A DNA stretch of 64,000 nt from Roseitranquillus sp963776845 (GCA_963776845.1 CAVZOJ010000002.1:248001-312000); one strand, 5' to 3'; shown: positions 42,583 to 52,375, counted from the first letter of the stretch. Numbers and translations: made by a program. Notes: generated from the sequence alone by a model not told the origin.

Positions 42583-43978
42583 GTGGAGCTGTATCGTAGG
42601 GTTCGCCGCGCCTACTTCAGGCAAGGCATGAGCAAGCGCGCCATCGCGCGTCACTTCTGCATCTCGCGCGACAGCGTCGAGAAGATGATCTTGTACTCCG
42701 TGCCGCCGGGCTACCGGCGGACCGCGCCGGTGAAGCGGCCGAAGCTGGACGGGTTCACCGAGATCATCGACGCTTGGCTGCTTGAGGACGCCGACCGCCC
42801 TCGCAAGCAGCGGCACACCGCCAAGCGGGTCCTCGACCGCTTGCGAGACGAGCACGGGTTCACCGGCGGCTACACCATCGTGAAGGCATACCTGCGCGAG
42901 CACCAGCGGCGCAGCCGCGAGATGTTCGTGCCGCTGCATCACGCTCCCGGCCACGCGCAGGCGGACTTTGGCGAGGCGCTGGTGGTGATCGGCGGGGTCG
43001 AGCAGAAGGCGCACTTCTTTGTCTTCGACCTGCCGCACAGCGATGCCTGCTACGTTCGCGCCTACCCGGCGGCGACGGCCGAGGCGTGGGCCGATGGCCA
43101 CGTCCACGCCTTCGCGTTCTTCGGGCGGGTGCCGCTATCGGTGCTCTACGATAACGACCGCTGCCTGGTGGCGCGCATCCTGCCGGACGGGACGCGCAAG
43201 CGGGCAACGCTCTTCAGCGGGATGCTATCGCACTACGTGATCGAAGATCGCTACGGTCGCCCTGGGAAGGGGAATGACAAGGGCGCCGTCGAGGGGATCG
43301 TCGGCTGGTCGCGGCGCAACTTCATGGTGCCGCTGCCCCGCTTCGCGACCTGGGACGAGTTCAACATCTGGCTGGAGGAGCAATGCCGCAAGCGGCAATC
43401 GGAGATCCTGCGCGGCCACCAGGAGACGATCGGCGAGCGGCTCCAGCGTGATCTCGCAGCGATGATGCCGCTGCCGCCGGCGCCATTCGAGGCCTGCGAC
43501 CAAGCGACGGGCCGGGTCAGCTCGCAGGCGCTGGTGCGGTACAGGACCAACGACTACTCGGTGCCGGTCAGCTACGGCCACCGCGAGGTCTGGATCAGGG
43601 GCTACGTCGACGAAGTCGTCATCGGCTGCGGCGGAGACGGTGAGCCGCCGAAGGCGCCACCGGTTCGAGCCCGGCGGCGAACGCCCGCCATTCCCGATGC
43701 TACGGCCGCGAGGACATGGTCTTCGACCCGATCCATTACCTGCCGCTGCTGGAGAAGAAGATCGGCGCTCTCGATCAGGCCGCGCCGCTGGCGCATTGGG
43801 AGCTGCCGGCCGAGTTCCACACCCTGCGCCGCCTGATGGAGGCGCGGCAGTTCAAGGCCGGCCGCCGCGAGTACGTGCAGGTCCTGCGGCTGCTGGAGAC
43901 CTTCGATCTCGCCGACCTGCACGTAGCGGTGAAGACCGCGCTCAGGATGGGCGCCGTCGGGTTCGACGCGATCAAGCA
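42583..43978 (+). pseudogene. IS21 IstA transposase (element 1), 5' part
   Basis: It reads MELYRRVRRAYFRQGMSKRA (GTG start), with the helix-turn-helix KRAIARHFCISRDSVEKM, DDE core pieces APGHAQADFGEALVVIGG and PLSVLYDNDRCLVARIL, and KGAVEGIVGWSRRNFMVPLP. After YVDEVVIGCG a 45-bp hairpin (43639-43683) breaks the frame; REDMVFDPIHYLPLLEKK follows in another frame. The gene is then cut at FDAIKH by element 2 and resumes at 46571. Confidence 0.82.
43639..43683 (+). repeat. Hairpin-family element in IS21 istA (45 nt)
   Basis: Starts GGTGAGCCGCCG, centre GCGCCACCGGTTCGAGC, ends CGGCGGCGAACG; outer arms GCCGCCG/CGGCGGC pair perfectly. Its 17-base centre is identical to that in IS5 copy B. Confidence 0.88.
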
Positions 43979-44154
43979 TGCGCGCACCGGGGCCATCCGG
44001 TCAGGCGTTCCGATTTCATCCGGTCGGTGATTCCGATCTGATCCGGTCACCGATTCCGGGGCATCCGGTCACCCTGCCGGACCTCGGGTAGCGGCACTGC
44101 TGGGCGATCCTGCGGCGGGTAGCCTCGCGCTCCTGATGGAGTGCGGGGAGCCCG

Positions 44155-45684
44155 ATGAAGAGATTGCCGATGCGGAAGATCAGGGACGCGATGCGGCTGC
44201 GCGCCAGCGGGTTCTCGACGCGGAAGATCGCGGCGAGCCTCGGGGTGAGCCAGTCGACGGCCAGCGAGTACGTGAAGCGCCTGGAGCGGACGGGGCTGTC
44301 ATGGCCGCTCCCTGCCGAGCTGACGGATGCCGAGTTGGAGCGCCGACTGTTCCACCCGACCGGCGGCGAGACGCGGGCCGTGCGATCCCAGCCGGACTGG
44401 GCTGCGGTCCACCGCGAGCTGCGGCGCAAGGGTGTGACGCTGTCGCTCCTTTGGGAGGAGCACCGCGCCGTTCATCCCGACGGCTACGGCTACAGCCGGT
44501 TCTGCGAGCTCTATCGCCGCTGGGAACGGCGCCTCTCGCCGACCATGCGCCAGCACCATGTCGCCGGCGAGCGGATGTTCGTCGACTACGCCGGCACCAC
44601 GCTCGAGGTGATCGACCCCGCGACCGGCGAGGTCCGCACCGCGCAGCTCTTCGTCGCCGCGCTCGGCGCCTCGAACTACACCTACGCAGAGGCGACCTGG
44701 ACGCAGGGGCTCTCCGACTGGATCGGCGCGCACTGCCGGGCGCTGTCCTATTTCGGCGGCGTGCCGGGCCAGATCGTCTCGGACAACCTCAAGGCCGGCG
44801 TCACCCGCGCCTGCTTCTACGAGCCGGCGGTGAACCGCACCTACGCCGACATGGCCGCGCATTACGACACCGCGGTGGTTCCGGCGCGGCCGCGCAAGCC
44901 GCGCGACAAGGCAAAGGTCGAGGTCGCGGTGCAGATCGCCGAGCGCTGGATCATCGCGCGGCTGAGGAATCGCAGGTTCTTCTCGCTCTCGGAGATCAAC
45001 GAGGCCATCCGCGAGCTGCTTTGCCGCCTCAACGGCCGCGTCACCCGGCATCTCGGTGCCAGTCGCCGCGCCCTCTTCGAAGAGCTGGAGCGACCGGCGC
45101 TGAAGCCGCTGCCGCAGGTGCCATACGTCTACGCCGAGTGGCGGCAGCGTGCCGTCGGGCTCGACTACCACGTCGAGGTCGACAAGCATTACTACTCGGT
45201 GCCCTACGCGCTCCTGCGCGAGCAGGTCTGGGTGCGGATCACCGCGAGGACGGTGGAGGTCTTCCACCGCGGCGCACGGGTCGCGGCGCACGCCCGCACC
45301 TCGTCGAACCGGCAGCACACCACCCTGCGCGACCACATGCCGTCGAGCCATCGGCGCCATGCCGACTGGACGCCGGAGAAGCTGCGGCGTCAGGCCGCCG
45401 GGATCGGGCCCGGCACGTCGACCCTGGTCGAGGTGATACTGCGCGAGCGCACCCATCCCGAGCAGGGCTTCCGCTCCTGCCTCGGCATCCTGCGCCTGGC
45501 CCGGACCCATGGCCGCGACAGGCTCGAGGCCGCCTGCACGCGCGCGCTCGAGATCGGCGCACGCTCCTACACCTCGGTGAACTCGATCCTCAGGAACAAC
45601 CTCGATCGCCGGCGGCCCGAGGATGCCGCGGACGGGCCGGCGATCACTCACCTCAACATCCGCGGCGCCGGATACTTCCACTGA
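44155..45684 (+). CDS. istA: IS21-family transposase IstA (element 2)
   Basis: A 509-residue protein: N-terminal helix-turn-helix (ASGFSTRKIAASLGVSQSTA), DDE core with MFVDYAGTTLEVIDPATGEV, GGVPGQIVSDNLKAGVTRAC and KPRDKAKVEVAVQIAERWII, and a C-terminal region YHVEVDKHYYSVPYALL. It is complete in one frame. It catalyses transposition together with IstB, whose gene begins 10 bp downstream. Confidence 0.93.
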   Translation: MKRLPMRKIRDAMRLRASGFSTRKIAASLGVSQSTASEYVKRLERTGLSWPLPAELTDAELERRLFHPTGGETRAVRSQPDWAAVHRELRRKGVTLSLLWEEHRAVHPDGYGYSRFCELYRRWERRLSPTMRQHHVAGERMFVDYAGTTLEVIDPATGEVRTAQLFVAALGASNYTYAEATWTQGLSDWIGAHCRALSYFGGVPGQIVSDNLKAGVTRACFYEPAVNRTYADMAAHYDTAVVPARPRKPRDKAKVEVAVQIAERWIIARLRNRRFFSLSEINEAIRELLCRLNGRVTRHLGASRRALFEELERPALKPLPQVPYVYAEWRQRAVGLDYHVEVDKHYYSVPYALLREQVWVRITARTVEVFHRGARVAAHARTSSNRQHTTLRDHMPSSHRRHADWTPEKLRRQAAGIGPGTSTLVEVILRERTHPEQGFRSCLGILRLARTHGRDRLEAACTRALEIGARSYTSVNSILRNNLDRRRPEDAADGPAITHLNIRGAGYFH

Positions 45685-45694
45685 AGGAGAGACG

Positions 45695-46465
45695 ATGCTC
45701 GACCATCCCACGCTCGACCAGCTGAGAGCCCTCCGGCTCGACGGCATGGCCGAAGCCTTCACCGAGTTGCAGGCGCAGGACGCGGCCGGCGACCTCACCC
45801 ACCCCGAATGGCTCGCCCTGCTCATCGATCGCGAGGTCGCCAGCCGGAACACCAGGCGCTTCCAGACCCGGATGCGCGCCGCGAAGCTGCGCCAGGCTGG
45901 CGCCGCCATCGAGGACGTCGACTACCGGACGCCCCGCAAGCTCGACAAGGCGCTGTTCCAGAGGCTGGCGACAGGCAGATGGATCGCCGAGAAGCGCAAC
46001 CTGCTGATCACCGGCCCCTGCGGCGTCGGCAAGACCTGGCTCGCCAGCGCCCTCGGCCAGAAGGCCTGCCGCGACGACCGCACCGTCATCTACAAGCGGC
46101 TGCCCCGGCTCTTCGCCGAGCTCGAGCTCGCCCATGGCGACGGCCGCTTCCCGCGGCTGTTCCGCAGTCTCGTCCGGGCCGACCTGCTGATCCTCGACGA
46201 CTGGGGACCCGACCGGCTCACCGCCAGCCAGCGCCGCGACCTCATGGAGATCGTCGAGGATCGTTACGGCGCCGGCTCCACCCTGATCACCAGCCAGCTT
46301 CCCGTCGACGCCTGGCACGACGTCGTCGGCGAACCAACCTTCGCCGACGCCATCCTCGACCGCCTCGTCCACAACGCCTATCGGCTCGACCTCGACGGAC
46401 CTTCGATGCGGAAGAAGACCGGGCCGGACGCTGCCTCAGAGATTGACGCGCAGGCCCGTGGCTGA
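45695..46465 (+). CDS. istB: IS21-family helper ATPase IstB (element 2)
   Basis: A 256-residue AAA+ ATPase from ATG 45695 (AAGGAGAG upstream). Walker A is ITGPCGVGKTWLASALG, Walker B LLILDDWGPDRLT, and sensor ITSQLPVDAWHDVVGEPTFA. DnaC-like IstB assembles with IstA and the target DNA. Complete. Confidence 0.93.
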   Translation: MLDHPTLDQLRALRLDGMAEAFTELQAQDAAGDLTHPEWLALLIDREVASRNTRRFQTRMRAAKLRQAGAAIEDVDYRTPRKLDKALFQRLATGRWIAEKRNLLITGPCGVGKTWLASALGQKACRDDRTVIYKRLPRLFAELELAHGDGRFPRLFRSLVRADLLILDDWGPDRLTASQRRDLMEIVEDRYGAGSTLITSQLPVDAWHDVVGEPTFADAILDRLVHNAYRLDLDGPSMRKKTGPDAASEIDAQARG

Positions 46466-46570
46466 CACGACGAAACCAAGCTCAGCGGCGACGCGACCCG
46501 GTGACCGGATGCGTCGGAATGGCCGACCGGATGTCGCCGGAACCGCTGACCGAATGCTCCGGAATGCGCA

Positions 46571-46708
46571 ATCAAGCACCTCGTGCTCTGCCAGGTCGAG
46601 AGGCGGCCGCCGAGGCTCGACCTCGACGTCTATCCCTATCTGCCGCGCGCCAATGTCGGGACCACCTCGGCGGCGAGCTACATGTGCCTCGTCGGCGGCC
46701 CGGCATGA
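46571..46708 (+). pseudogene. 3' remainder of IstA of element 1
   Basis: From the duplicated target ATCAAGCA the frame reads IKHLVLCQVERRPPRLDLDV and ends SYMCLVGGPA with TGA 46706-46708, the normal IstA tail. It joins 43978 exactly if element 2 and one copy of ATCAAGCA are removed. Confidence 0.85.
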
Positions 46709-47513
46709 GCGACGCGCCGAAGTTGCTGCTCGACCACCATCTCAAGACGCTGAAGCTGCCGACCTTCCTGCGGGAGTACGCCAAGCTCGCTCGCCCGGCG
46801 GCGTAGCCGCCAGAGTCATGATCTGCGCGCGTTCGCGCGCGGGCGCCGCCGAGGGGCAGGATCACGTGCAGTTCCTCGCCCGCCTGGTCGAGCTCGAGCT
46901 GATCGACCGCGAGCGGCGGATGATCGAGCGCCGGATCAAGGCGGCAAAGTTCCCGGTGACCAAGAGCCTCGACATCTTCGACTTCAAGGCGATCCCGTCG
47001 CTCAACAAGATGCAGGTTCTGGAGCTCGCGCGCTGCGAGTGGATCGAGCGGCGCGAGAACGTCATCGCCCTCGGCCCGAGCGGTACCGGCAAGACCCACA
47101 CCGCCCTCGGTCTCGGCCTGGCCGCGTGCCAGAAGGGCCTCTCCGTCGGCTTCACCACCGCCGCTGCCATCGTACACGAGCTGATGGAGGCCCGCGACGA
47201 GCGCCGGCTCCTGCGCCTCCAGAAGCAGATGGCGAACCAGAAGCTTCTGATCATCGACGAGCTGGGCTTCGTGCCGCTCTCCAAGACTGGGGCCAAGTTG
47301 CTGTTCGAGCTGATCTCCCAGCGATACGAGCGCGGCTCCACGCTGATCACCAGAAACCTGCCGTTCGACGAGTGGACCGAGGTCTTCGGCTCCGAGCGCC
47401 TCACCGGCGCTCTCCTCGACCGGCTGACCCACCACGTCAACATCCTCGAGCTGAACGGCGACAGCTACCGTCTCAGCCAGAGCCGCTCCCGAGCGCAGAA
47501 GGCAAAAGCCTGA
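46705..47513 (+). pseudogene. IS21 IstB of element 1, broken by a palindromic insertion
   Basis: The start MSDAPKLLLDHHLKTLKLPT overlaps the istA stop (ATGA). After YAKLAR about 44-50 bp with two hairpins (46797-46811 and 46825-46840) shifts the frame. The rest is regular IstB: FPVTKSLDIFDFKAIPSLNK, Walker A ALGPSGTGKTHTALGLG, Walker B LLIIDELGFVPLS, RGSTLITRNLPFDEWTEVFG. Confidence 0.85.
46797..46840 (+). repeat. Double-hairpin insertion in IS21 istB
   Basis: GGCGGC-GTA-GCCGCC (46797-46811) and GCGCGC-GTTC-GCGCGC (46825-46840) separate YAKLAR from AAEGQDHVQFLARL. It does not share the main family ends. Confidence 0.55.
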
Positions 47514-47756
47514 CCCCAGCGCCCCGGGGTCGGCCCTGACGGGCCGAAGCGCCTCGACACGCGCCAGCTATCTGGAGAGCGCGCGCGCCGAGGCGCTCAT
47601 CGCCGAGTGGCCGGGATTTGCGCCGCCCACTGGCCGGTTTTTGCTCCGACGTTGACATCATGGAGTGGAGGCCGACGGATGTAGAAGATTCAGCTTCACC
47701 CCGCCGTCGATGCGCGTAGCCTTAGGTCCGCTCTGGGGTCAGAGAGGGGGAAGTTG

Positions 47757-47978
47757 ATGGCAACCGGAGAGCCGGGCAGCGATGAGAGAGACAACGCGGA
47801 GCAGCGCGTTGATCGTATCATCCCCTGGCGCAACAAGGATTACAGATTTTGGCACGACATCCCGACGGCCGAGCCGGACCGTGTGGCGGGGCTTGTCGAG
47901 GATCAATGCGGGTACGGCGCCTGCCTAGGCATGGAGTTAGGTCGGCGGCTCATGACGAGCATCTACCAGCGCGAATGA
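47757..47978 (+). CDS. Small hypothetical protein
   Basis: 73 residues from ATG 47757 with GGGGGAAG upstream. It is acidic and soluble-looking (IIPWRNKDYRFWHDIPTAEP, EDQCGYGACLGMELGRRLMT). It does not resemble a family I know. The stop overlaps the start of the next small gene (ATGA), arguing that both are expressed. Confidence 0.45.
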   Translation: MATGEPGSDERDNAEQRVDRIIPWRNKDYRFWHDIPTAEPDRVAGLVEDQCGYGACLGMELGRRLMTSIYQRE

Positions 47979-48160
47979 CCGATGAGGAGCGTGACAGGAC
48001 GTTCTTCGCTACCCGCTTGTGTGCAGACGGCGCTCTAACAATGGCTGGATTGTCCTATAGGATCGGGTTCGAAAATCGTCGGCTGCTGCGCGTGGTCACC
48101 GCCCTCGCTGTCGTTAATGCGTGTCTGTCCATCGCACTGTGCTGGGCCATACTGGCCTGA
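47975..48160 (+). CDS. Small single-pass membrane protein
   Basis: 61 residues starting MTDEERDRTFFATRLCADGA with one C-terminal helix (RVVTALAVVNACLSIALCWA). The start overlaps the preceding stop. A coupled soluble/membrane pair next to mobile elements could be a small toxin-like or accessory unit, but nothing beyond layout supports that. The following 250 bp (48161-48411) hold only an unconvincing open frame from 48167. Confidence 0.42.
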   Translation: MTDEERDRTFFATRLCADGALTMAGLSYRIGFENRRLLRVVTALAVVNACLSIALCWAILA

Positions 48161-48411
48161 GGTTACTTGCTTTATGAATTTTTTCGATCCACTGCTGGAT
48201 TTGTGCTTCTGGCAAGCGCCGCAGCTTGCCCGTCTTCTCTCATGAGTGGCCCGACGAGCTACACCTGTGAGATCGACGGCTTCCAAATACCAGGACGGAA
48301 CGTCCTATGGCAGTCTTGCGCGGTCACGCCAGTCTCCACGCGGGGATCGGACAATGTGCGGCACAGCGGACCGCGGGCCTTGCGCCGTCGCCCCGCATCG
48401 TGCTTCTCACG

Positions 48412-48966
48412 TTAGACAGCGGGCGTGACGTTGATCGCGACGGCTTCTTCGACGGCGATGAGGATTCTGTCGCCCGCCAGGCGGGTCGAAGCGAACCGGC
48501 GCAACTCCTCCGCCACGGTCACGGACAGCACCTCTCCATCCGGGGTGCGAACGCGCGCGATGTGGGTGCGCGGATCATAGTCGATGAAGTCCACGACAAC
48601 CGTTCCGATCGTCGCACCCAGCGCGCCGGGGCGCTGACCCTCTTCGGCCCGCGCACCGAAGATGTCGACAAGAGGTTCGCCCGTATCATCGGGGTCCGCC
48701 ATCGCGACGGCCACCGTCTCGACATAGTTGAGCGTGATGGTGTCTCCGACTTCGACCTGGTCAAAGTTTCGTACCTCGTCGCTCACGCGGTACAGGATTG
48801 TCCGATCGGGACCTTGGACTAATACCCTGCGCGAGGCCTTATCGATCGCCTCGACGGTGCCGGTCAGCTGCACCGAGTCCTCGTAACTAGCGGAATTGGG
48901 CGGCGTGCAGGCGGACATTGCGACTGCCGCGCAGAACGCGGCGACGCACAGAAGGTGGCGGGCCAT
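48412..48966 (-). CDS. Putative lipoprotein
   Basis: 184 residues from ATG 48966 with AGGAG upstream. A lipobox-like signal (CVAAFCAAVAMSACTPP) predicts lipidation at Cys. The mature part is beta-rich with two similar halves: VQLTGTVEAIDKASRRVLVQ with FDQVEVGDTITLNYVE, then GTVVVDFIDYDPRTHIARVR with LRRFASTRLAGDRILIAVEE, suggesting an OB-like duplicated fold. Function unknown. Confidence 0.7.
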   Translation of the reverse strand: MARHLLCVAAFCAAVAMSACTPPNSASYEDSVQLTGTVEAIDKASRRVLVQGPDRTILYRVSDEVRNFDQVEVGDTITLNYVETVAVAMADPDDTGEPLVDIFGARAEEGQRPGALGATIGTVVVDFIDYDPRTHIARVRTPDGEVLSVTVAEELRRFASTRLAGDRILIAVEEAVAINVTPAV

Positions 48967-49660
48967 TTTGCATCTCCTGATCGCTTTTGACCGTACCAAG
49001 CGACGGTCGCCGCGAGGTGCCAACAGGTGGTGTCGCCCCGGCGAAGGCAACTGGACAAACCAACGTGTCCGGATGCAGGGATGGTTCGCATCCTCGGAAA
49101 CGTGCAGCGCAACGGATGGTACTGCTGGCTATGTGTCGGCGACGTCCGTTGTTCCGGCGGGCAGACGCCCGAAGTCTTCCGACACGGCAGCCGGTTCTAA
49201 GCTACCGCCGCAAGCAAGAAATCAGAACCTCCGCACAAAAATCAGGACACCCCGTCACAGCGGCTGTGACGCCAAATCGACCAAGACGCCGATGAAGCCA
49301 TCCCCCGGCACAATATCCGTGACGGAGAACCCCGATTTCTCCGTGGTCGCCGTCACAAGAAACAGGACATTTCTATATTCTAGCCAGTGGCAAGGGTTCA
49401 GAGCCGGGCGCTGAGGCAAGGCCGCGCGAATTGGCGGCTCGCGCCGGCCTCAAGCGCCATGCGGTGAGCTACTGGGAGAACGGAGGCCGTCCGGGCGGCA
49501 AGGCGCGCCGGTTGGGAAGGAACCGCCCCCTGCCGCTCTGGGGTGGCGCTGTGGGCCTGATGTGTCAGGTTCTAGGTGCCGGGGTGCCGGTGCCGATTAA
49601 GTAACCGGGCGGGCGTGTGCCCTCTGATGCATTCTCAGCCCGACACGTGCGCGTGATGAG
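48967..49660. other. Gap with a helix-turn-helix fragment
   Basis: There is no intact gene. Around 49425-49604 the plus strand encodes RELAARAGLKRHAVSYWENG and then reaches TAA at 49602. It looks like the recognition helices of a phage- or XRE-type regulator but has no start codon in frame. The rest shows no coding pattern. Confidence 0.35.
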
Positions 49661-49891
49661 CTATTCAGCAGCGTTGCCGTCGCCTTCCGAGGCAGACCCG
49701 CCGAACGCCAAGACAACGAGCCAAGCAACAACCATCGTGGTGGCTAGCAACACACACGTCAGAATAATGCCGAAGACCGGTCTGTCTTGCTCAAAAAGTT
49801 CCACCGCACCCCAGAGCAAGCCGCCATAGACTGCAACGCTCGATGCGAGACCACATACCACATAGCAAAATGTCCGTATCGAAGCGTACAT
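49661..49891 (-). CDS. Small membrane protein
   Basis: 76 residues with two hydrophobic helices (TFCYVVCGLASSVAVYGGLL and FGIILTCVLLATTMVVAWLV) and an acidic tail. GGGGGACTT precedes ATG 49891. No family recognised. Confidence 0.5.
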   Translation of the reverse strand: MYASIRTFCYVVCGLASSVAVYGGLLWGAVELFEQDRPVFGIILTCVLLATTMVVAWLVVLAFGGSASEGDGNAAE

Positions 49892-50463
49892 GCCGAAGTC
49901 CCCCAGAGCAAATCATCCCGAACAACAACGGGGTGCAGGGGGGAGTTATTCCAAACGTTGTCGGTTGCGCGCCCAAAGCCGGCGCCGCACCCCACTTTCG
50001 CTAAGCGGCAACAAAAAGACCTTGCCCTTGGCAGCGCCTCAGATCTGTACCTCCTGAAACCAGCACTTGCAGCTGCAGCGAGAGGGCGTCATGTTGAGAA
50101 CGTATGAAGAACGCGGCTTGGCCATCAATGATGCCGCCCGACCTTCGCCGTTGGATCGAAGGCACTCTGAGCGCACGGTCGCCCTGCGCTGCCGACGTCT
50201 GGACGGAGGTTCGGGAATGGCTGATCGAGCACGAGGTCAATGCGCCGGGCAAGCTGCCGAGCGAGAGGCGTCGGGAAGGACCGCCCCTCTTTCTAGGCCC
50301 CAGCTGACAGGCAATCAGCCGAAATCGAATCTCGCAGGGGAGCTCGATGTGACTGACAGGCAGGTTCGGTTTCCCGAAGAGCCAACGTGTTCCCGAAAGC
50401 GGCCGACCTTCGACGTGACAGAAGACGGGGTCGTGCAGATTGCCACGTCGGGTGACGAGCTTC
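49892..50463. other. Gap with one weak small frame
   Basis: A 67-codon frame (50104-50307) beginning MKNAAWPSMMPPDLRRWIEG, with VWTEVREWLIEHEVNAPGKL, might be a real small gene, but its start region and codon pattern are unconvincing. A frame ending just before the IS5 at 50464 (with FDVTEDGVVQIATSGDE) may be a gene cut or flanked by that insertion. Nothing else was seen. Confidence 0.3.
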
Positions 50464-51623
50464 GGAAGCTCTGAAGAACCTCGGCAGCGGGCGATGATCT
50501 GTTAGGCTGGCGGCGACCTCGCTGGAGCCGCCTGATGAAACAGACTACCTTCGCCTCGCTGGCCTACGCCGGGAAGAAGAAGCGCACGCGGCGCGAGGCG
50601 TTTCTCGCCGAGATGGAGGCGGTGGTGCCCTGGGCTCGTCTGACGGCGCTGATCGAGCCGCACTACCCGAAGGCGGGGCCGAAGGGCGGACGGCCGCCGA
50701 TGCCGCTGGAGGTCATGCTTCGGGTCTACTGCCTTCAGCAGTGGTACGCGCTGTCGGACCCGGCGGCCGAAGAGGCGCTCTACGACAGCGACGCGATGCG
50801 CCGGTTCGCCGGGCTCGAACTGGGCGACGACGCGATCCCGGACGAGACGACGATCCTCAACTTCCGCCATCTGCTGGAGCGGCACGAGCTGACCCGTGCG
50901 ATCTTCGAGGCGGTGAACGCCTATCTACGCGAGCGTGGCATCCTGTTGCGCGAGGGCACGCTGGTCGATGCGACGCTGATCGATGCGCCCAGCTCGACCA
51001 AGAACAAGCAGGGCGCCCGCGATCCGGAGATGACCAGCACGAAGAAGGGAAATGCCTGGTACTTCGGCATGAAGGCGCATGTCGGCGTCGATATCGACAG
51101 CGGCGTGGTCCACACCCTGGAGACCAGCACCGCCAAGATGCACGACAGCCAGAAGTTCGACGAGCTGTTGCACGGCGACGAGCACGCGGTGTTCGGCGAA
51201 GGACAAGGGCTATGTCAGCGGCGAGCGCGAGGCGGCGTTCCGCGCCCGGGGCAAGGTCTGGGGCGTGATGCGCAAGGCGCCCAAGGGCGGCAGGCTGCAC
51301 CCCATCGACGAGCGCATCAACCGGATCATCGCCAGCCTGCGGGCCAGGGTCGAGCATCCGTTCCGGGTGATGAAATGCCAGTTCGGCTACCGCAAGACCC
51401 GCTACCGCGGGCTGGCGAAGAACGAGGCGCAACTGTTCTCGCTCTTCGGGCTCGGCAACCTGTTCCTGGTCCGACGACGGTTGATGGCCTGAGGCGGAAT
51501 CCGCCTTAAATCATCGAACTGCCTCAAACCGCACCCCGAGCGGACTCGAATCGCCGCGCCGCCCGGCGTTCCGGTCGTCCGACGCCGATGCAATGCCGAG
51601 GGCGCGCGTTGATCAGACCTTCC
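50464..51623 (+). mobile_element. IS5-family element copy D, full length
   Basis: It runs 1160 bp from GGAAGCTCTGAAGAACC at 50464 to GATCAGACCTTCC ending at 51623 (complement GGAAGGTCTGATC), the inverted ends of this IS5. It has the only complete 5' half of the four copies and was used as the reference for the others. No target duplication is seen (CTTC left, CTAA right). Confidence 0.85.
50535..51492 (+). pseudogene. IS5 transposase of copy D with one frameshift
   Basis: It begins MKQTTFASLAYAGKKKRTRR and is clean through YFGMKAHVGVDIDSGVVHTL. At VFGE the sequence GGCGAAGGACAAGG has extra bases compared with GGCGACAAGG of copy A, shifting the frame. The C-terminal part (KAPKGGRLHPIDERINRIIA, NLFLVRRRLMA) ends at 51492. 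The hairpin of copies B and C sits at this same GGCGA site. Confidence 0.82.
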
Positions 51624-52034
51624 CTAAGAAAGCTCTTCGGCACCAAGACGCATGATGCCGCCTCCGGACTGATGTCGTCGGCCGTGAACGCGCTTGGACG
51701 GACTGGCGCCAACCTGCGCCCCTTCATTGCGTCTTTGGCGGCCGAACTGGAGCCGACGGACGCTGCTGAGGCGATGCTGGTGGTGCAGATGGCGGCGACG
51801 CACGCGGCCATGACATTCACGGCGCAGAAGGTCGCCGACGCAAGCTCGTGGCAGATACGAGAAAGCTACGAGCGATCGATGACGCGGCTCAGCCGGACTT
51901 ACCTGGCGCAGATGGACGCGCTCAAGCGTTACCGTGCCAAGGCGCAGCAGGTGGTGCGGGTCGAGCGGGTGACGGTGAACGAGGGCGGCCAAGCAATTGT
52001 CGGCTCGGTAGGCCGCCAGGGGGCGGGAGACTAG
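51624..52034 (+). CDS. Hypothetical accessory protein, N-terminus replaced by IS5 end
   Basis: After the IS5 boundary the frame reads LFGTKTHDAASGLMSSAVNA, PFIASLAAELEPTDAAEAML and RVERVTVNEGGQAIVGSVGR to TAG 52032. I recall this as a recurrent uncharacterised protein near mobile DNA in alphaproteobacteria. The present start (ATG 51588) lies inside the IS, so the natural N-terminus is missing; GTG or ATG codons inside could still serve. Confidence 0.5.
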   Translation, partial: LRKLFGTKTHDAASGLMSSAVNALGRTGANLRPFIASLAAELEPTDAAEAMLVVQMAATHAAMTFTAQKVADASSWQIRESYERSMTRLSRTYLAQMDALKRYRAKAQQVVRVERVTVNEGGQAIVGSVGRQGAGD

Positions 52035-52375
52035 TGAAAACGGACGGTAACCTCATGGACCCGGTGCAGCGCCTCCGCGACGCGCCGAGATGCACCGCAA
52101 CGGCGAAGCGAACTGGCCATAGGTGCCGGTGCCCTGCATTGAGAGGGTGGCGCGTCTGCCGGATGCACGGCGCCGGTGGTGGCGCGCCTGCGGGGCGGTC
52201 GCATCCAAACTATCGACATGGCACTCGGACCAAGGATGCCGCAACTGCGCGGGCGCTGTCGAAGTTTCTGCAGCGCGAGACTGCACTGATGGCCGAGTCA
52301 CTCCGGGCGCGGGGGGCGGGTCGAAAATCTGTGGCCTTGGAGACGGAGACCGGCCGCACCGTCAATCCAAGCTAA
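52034..52375 (+). CDS. HGG-motif phage/mobile-associated small protein
   Basis: 113 residues from GTG 52034 (or ATG 52055), overlapping the preceding stop. RCTATAKRTGHRCRCPALRG, WRVCRMHGAGGGAPAGRSHP and NYRHGTRTKDA follow the Cys-Cys-His pattern CGAKTRxGxPC…CRxHGG…GxRHG of small proteins that occur in phage and mobile regions. It probably binds zinc; role unknown. Confidence 0.6.
   Translation: MKTDGNLMDPVQRLRDAPRCTATAKRTGHRCRCPALRGWRVCRMHGAGGGAPAGRSHPNYRHGTRTKDAATARALSKFLQRETALMAESLRARGAGRKSVALETETGRTVNPS

Larger units (their letters stand above)
43979..46570 (+). mobile_element. IS21-family element 2, intact, with 8-bp target duplication
   Basis: The termini are TGCGCGCACCGGGGCC at 43979 and complement TGCGCATTCCGGAGC from 46570, with several internal CATCCGGTCA-like repeats at both ends. 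ATCAAGCA is present immediately before (43971-43978) and after (46571-46578), a perfect 8-bp duplication of the target within istA of element 1. Length is 2592 bp. Both genes are open and no palindromic insertions are present. Confidence 0.92.
42465..47657 (+). mobile_element. IS21-family element 1, split by a nested IS21
   Basis: Left end TGAGAACGGCGG at 42465 and right end complement TGTCAACGTCGG from 47657 resemble each other. Both carry repeated AAAGTCGGCCAC-like sub-terminal boxes (42480 and 42528; related boxes at about 47605-47640), typical of IS21. It holds istA and istB, both broken. The element at 43979-46570 is inserted in istA. No target duplication is visible at its outer ends. 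Confidence 0.75.
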
